Assembly: GCA_905204915.1 (NCBI GenBank)
Contig: CAJLBR010000051.1
Span: forward strand, 1 to 6,903
Reading direction: 5' to 3'
DNA: 6,903 bases
DNA from: an uncultured Clostridium sp.
GTDB taxonomy: Bacteria; Bacillota; Clostridia; TANB77; CAG-465
Part shown: piece after piece, positions 6,501 through 6,903 of the stretch
Position numbering within the stretch: the stretch's first letter is position 1
Layout of the letters: each line of letters begins with the position of its first letter
The notes under the pieces: generated by a model
The model's input: only the letters and a program-made list of their open reading frames with translations
What the model was told of the DNA's origin: nothing
Database searches by the model: none
Made by a program: the position numbers and the translations under genes

Positions 6501-6903
6501 TTAATACTCTTGGAGATTGTTTGCTACTTCTTCTGCTGAACCTTTTATTACGATAAATTGATTTAAAAATGTATCATCTATTTCACCATCTTTATTTTTT
6601 GCCCAACTTGGTACGTTTTCTTTTTTATCGTATACTAAATAAACTTTACCATTACTGTCTACATACCATGCTCCCTCAGATGTTGGGGCTGCGGGTAATG
6701 TGTCTATTTTACTTTCAAACTTGCTTTTATCTATGTTATAAATTTCTTCATCATTATTATTGGTTGTTTTTTTGTCACCAATTATGCTATATTCTCCTGT
6801 TTCTTCTCTATTACCTGTTAGTAATTCTGCTACTGTATAATATCCTAGAGTTTGTGACTGAGCTTTTCCAGAATACGCTAAAATTGATGATTCAATTCCA
6901 TCT
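6501..6903 (-). CDS. Middle part of a pilin-like or surface protein, ended early by TAA
   Basis: The frame is open from the window edge for 133 codons, reading DGIESSILAYSGKAQSQTLG at its start, then GYYTVAELLTGNREETGEYS, and later SEGAWYVDSNGKVYLVYDKK, PSWAKNKDGEIDDTFLNQF and EEVANNLQEY before TAA. The 5' end lies outside. The first residues fit the end of the helix of a type IV pilin-like N-terminus followed by a globular region with YVDSNGKVYLVY strands; this is inference, since the prepilin signal is not visible. The TAA sits where the sequence should continue into GKTVTNY. A single base change from TTA (Leu) or a similar codon would explain it. TAA is a normal stop here (ileS and fic end with it), so recoding is unlikely. 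The product, if made, would lack the whole C-terminal domain. A sequencing or assembly error is the main alternative. Confidence 0.6.
   Translation of the reverse strand, partial: DGIESSILAYSGKAQSQTLGYYTVAELLTGNREETGEYSIIGDKKTTNNNDEEIYNIDKSKFESKIDTLPAAPTSEGAWYVDSNGKVYLVYDKKENVPSWAKNKDGEIDDTFLNQFIVIKGSAEEVANNLQEY

Overview
The window is AT-rich, and every supported gene lies on the minus strand. Low GC, AGGAGG-type ribosome binding sites, an ileS gene behind a T-box leader, and pilin-like proteins starting KGISLIVLVIT all point to a low-GC Bacillota genome, most likely an uncultured gut-type Clostridia. That placement is inference from gene style only.

Right to left, in the direction of transcription. 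(1) 6903-5748 is the 3' part of a gene for a secreted or cell-surface protein, probably of the pilin-like class. It is split by an in-frame TAA at 6503-6501, and the reading frame continues without any other interruption to a tandem TAATAA and a strong terminator hairpin (5669-5720). (2) A promoter at 5589-5617 starts a tight three-gene operon. The genes are a cytoplasmic alkaline-phosphatase-superfamily phosphodiesterase (5550-4366), a 53-residue VbhA/FicA-type antitoxin starting with TTG (4351-4190), and a Fic-domain AMPylase toxin (4177-3581). A weak terminator follows. The antitoxin carries the inhibitory motif TMKMEG and the toxin an intact HPFREGNGR motif, so this is a class I Fic toxin-antitoxin module. 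(3) An extended -10 promoter at 3488-3516 drives a T-box riboswitch leader with a Stem I, an AUC (Ile) specifier and a strong intrinsic terminator, followed by ileS (3202-419). The T-box controls isoleucyl-tRNA synthetase in response to uncharged tRNA-Ile. (4) After a roughly 190-nt AT-rich stretch and a terminator (181-226), a new promoter precedes the first 36 codons of another pilin-like gene (109-1), which runs off the window.

The most interesting points are the antitoxin gene, which is short and lacks an ATG start, and its position between a phosphodiesterase and an AMP-transferring toxin. Also notable are an ileS T-box whose acceptor-binding bulge departs strongly from the usual consensus, and the nonsense codon in the surface-protein gene.
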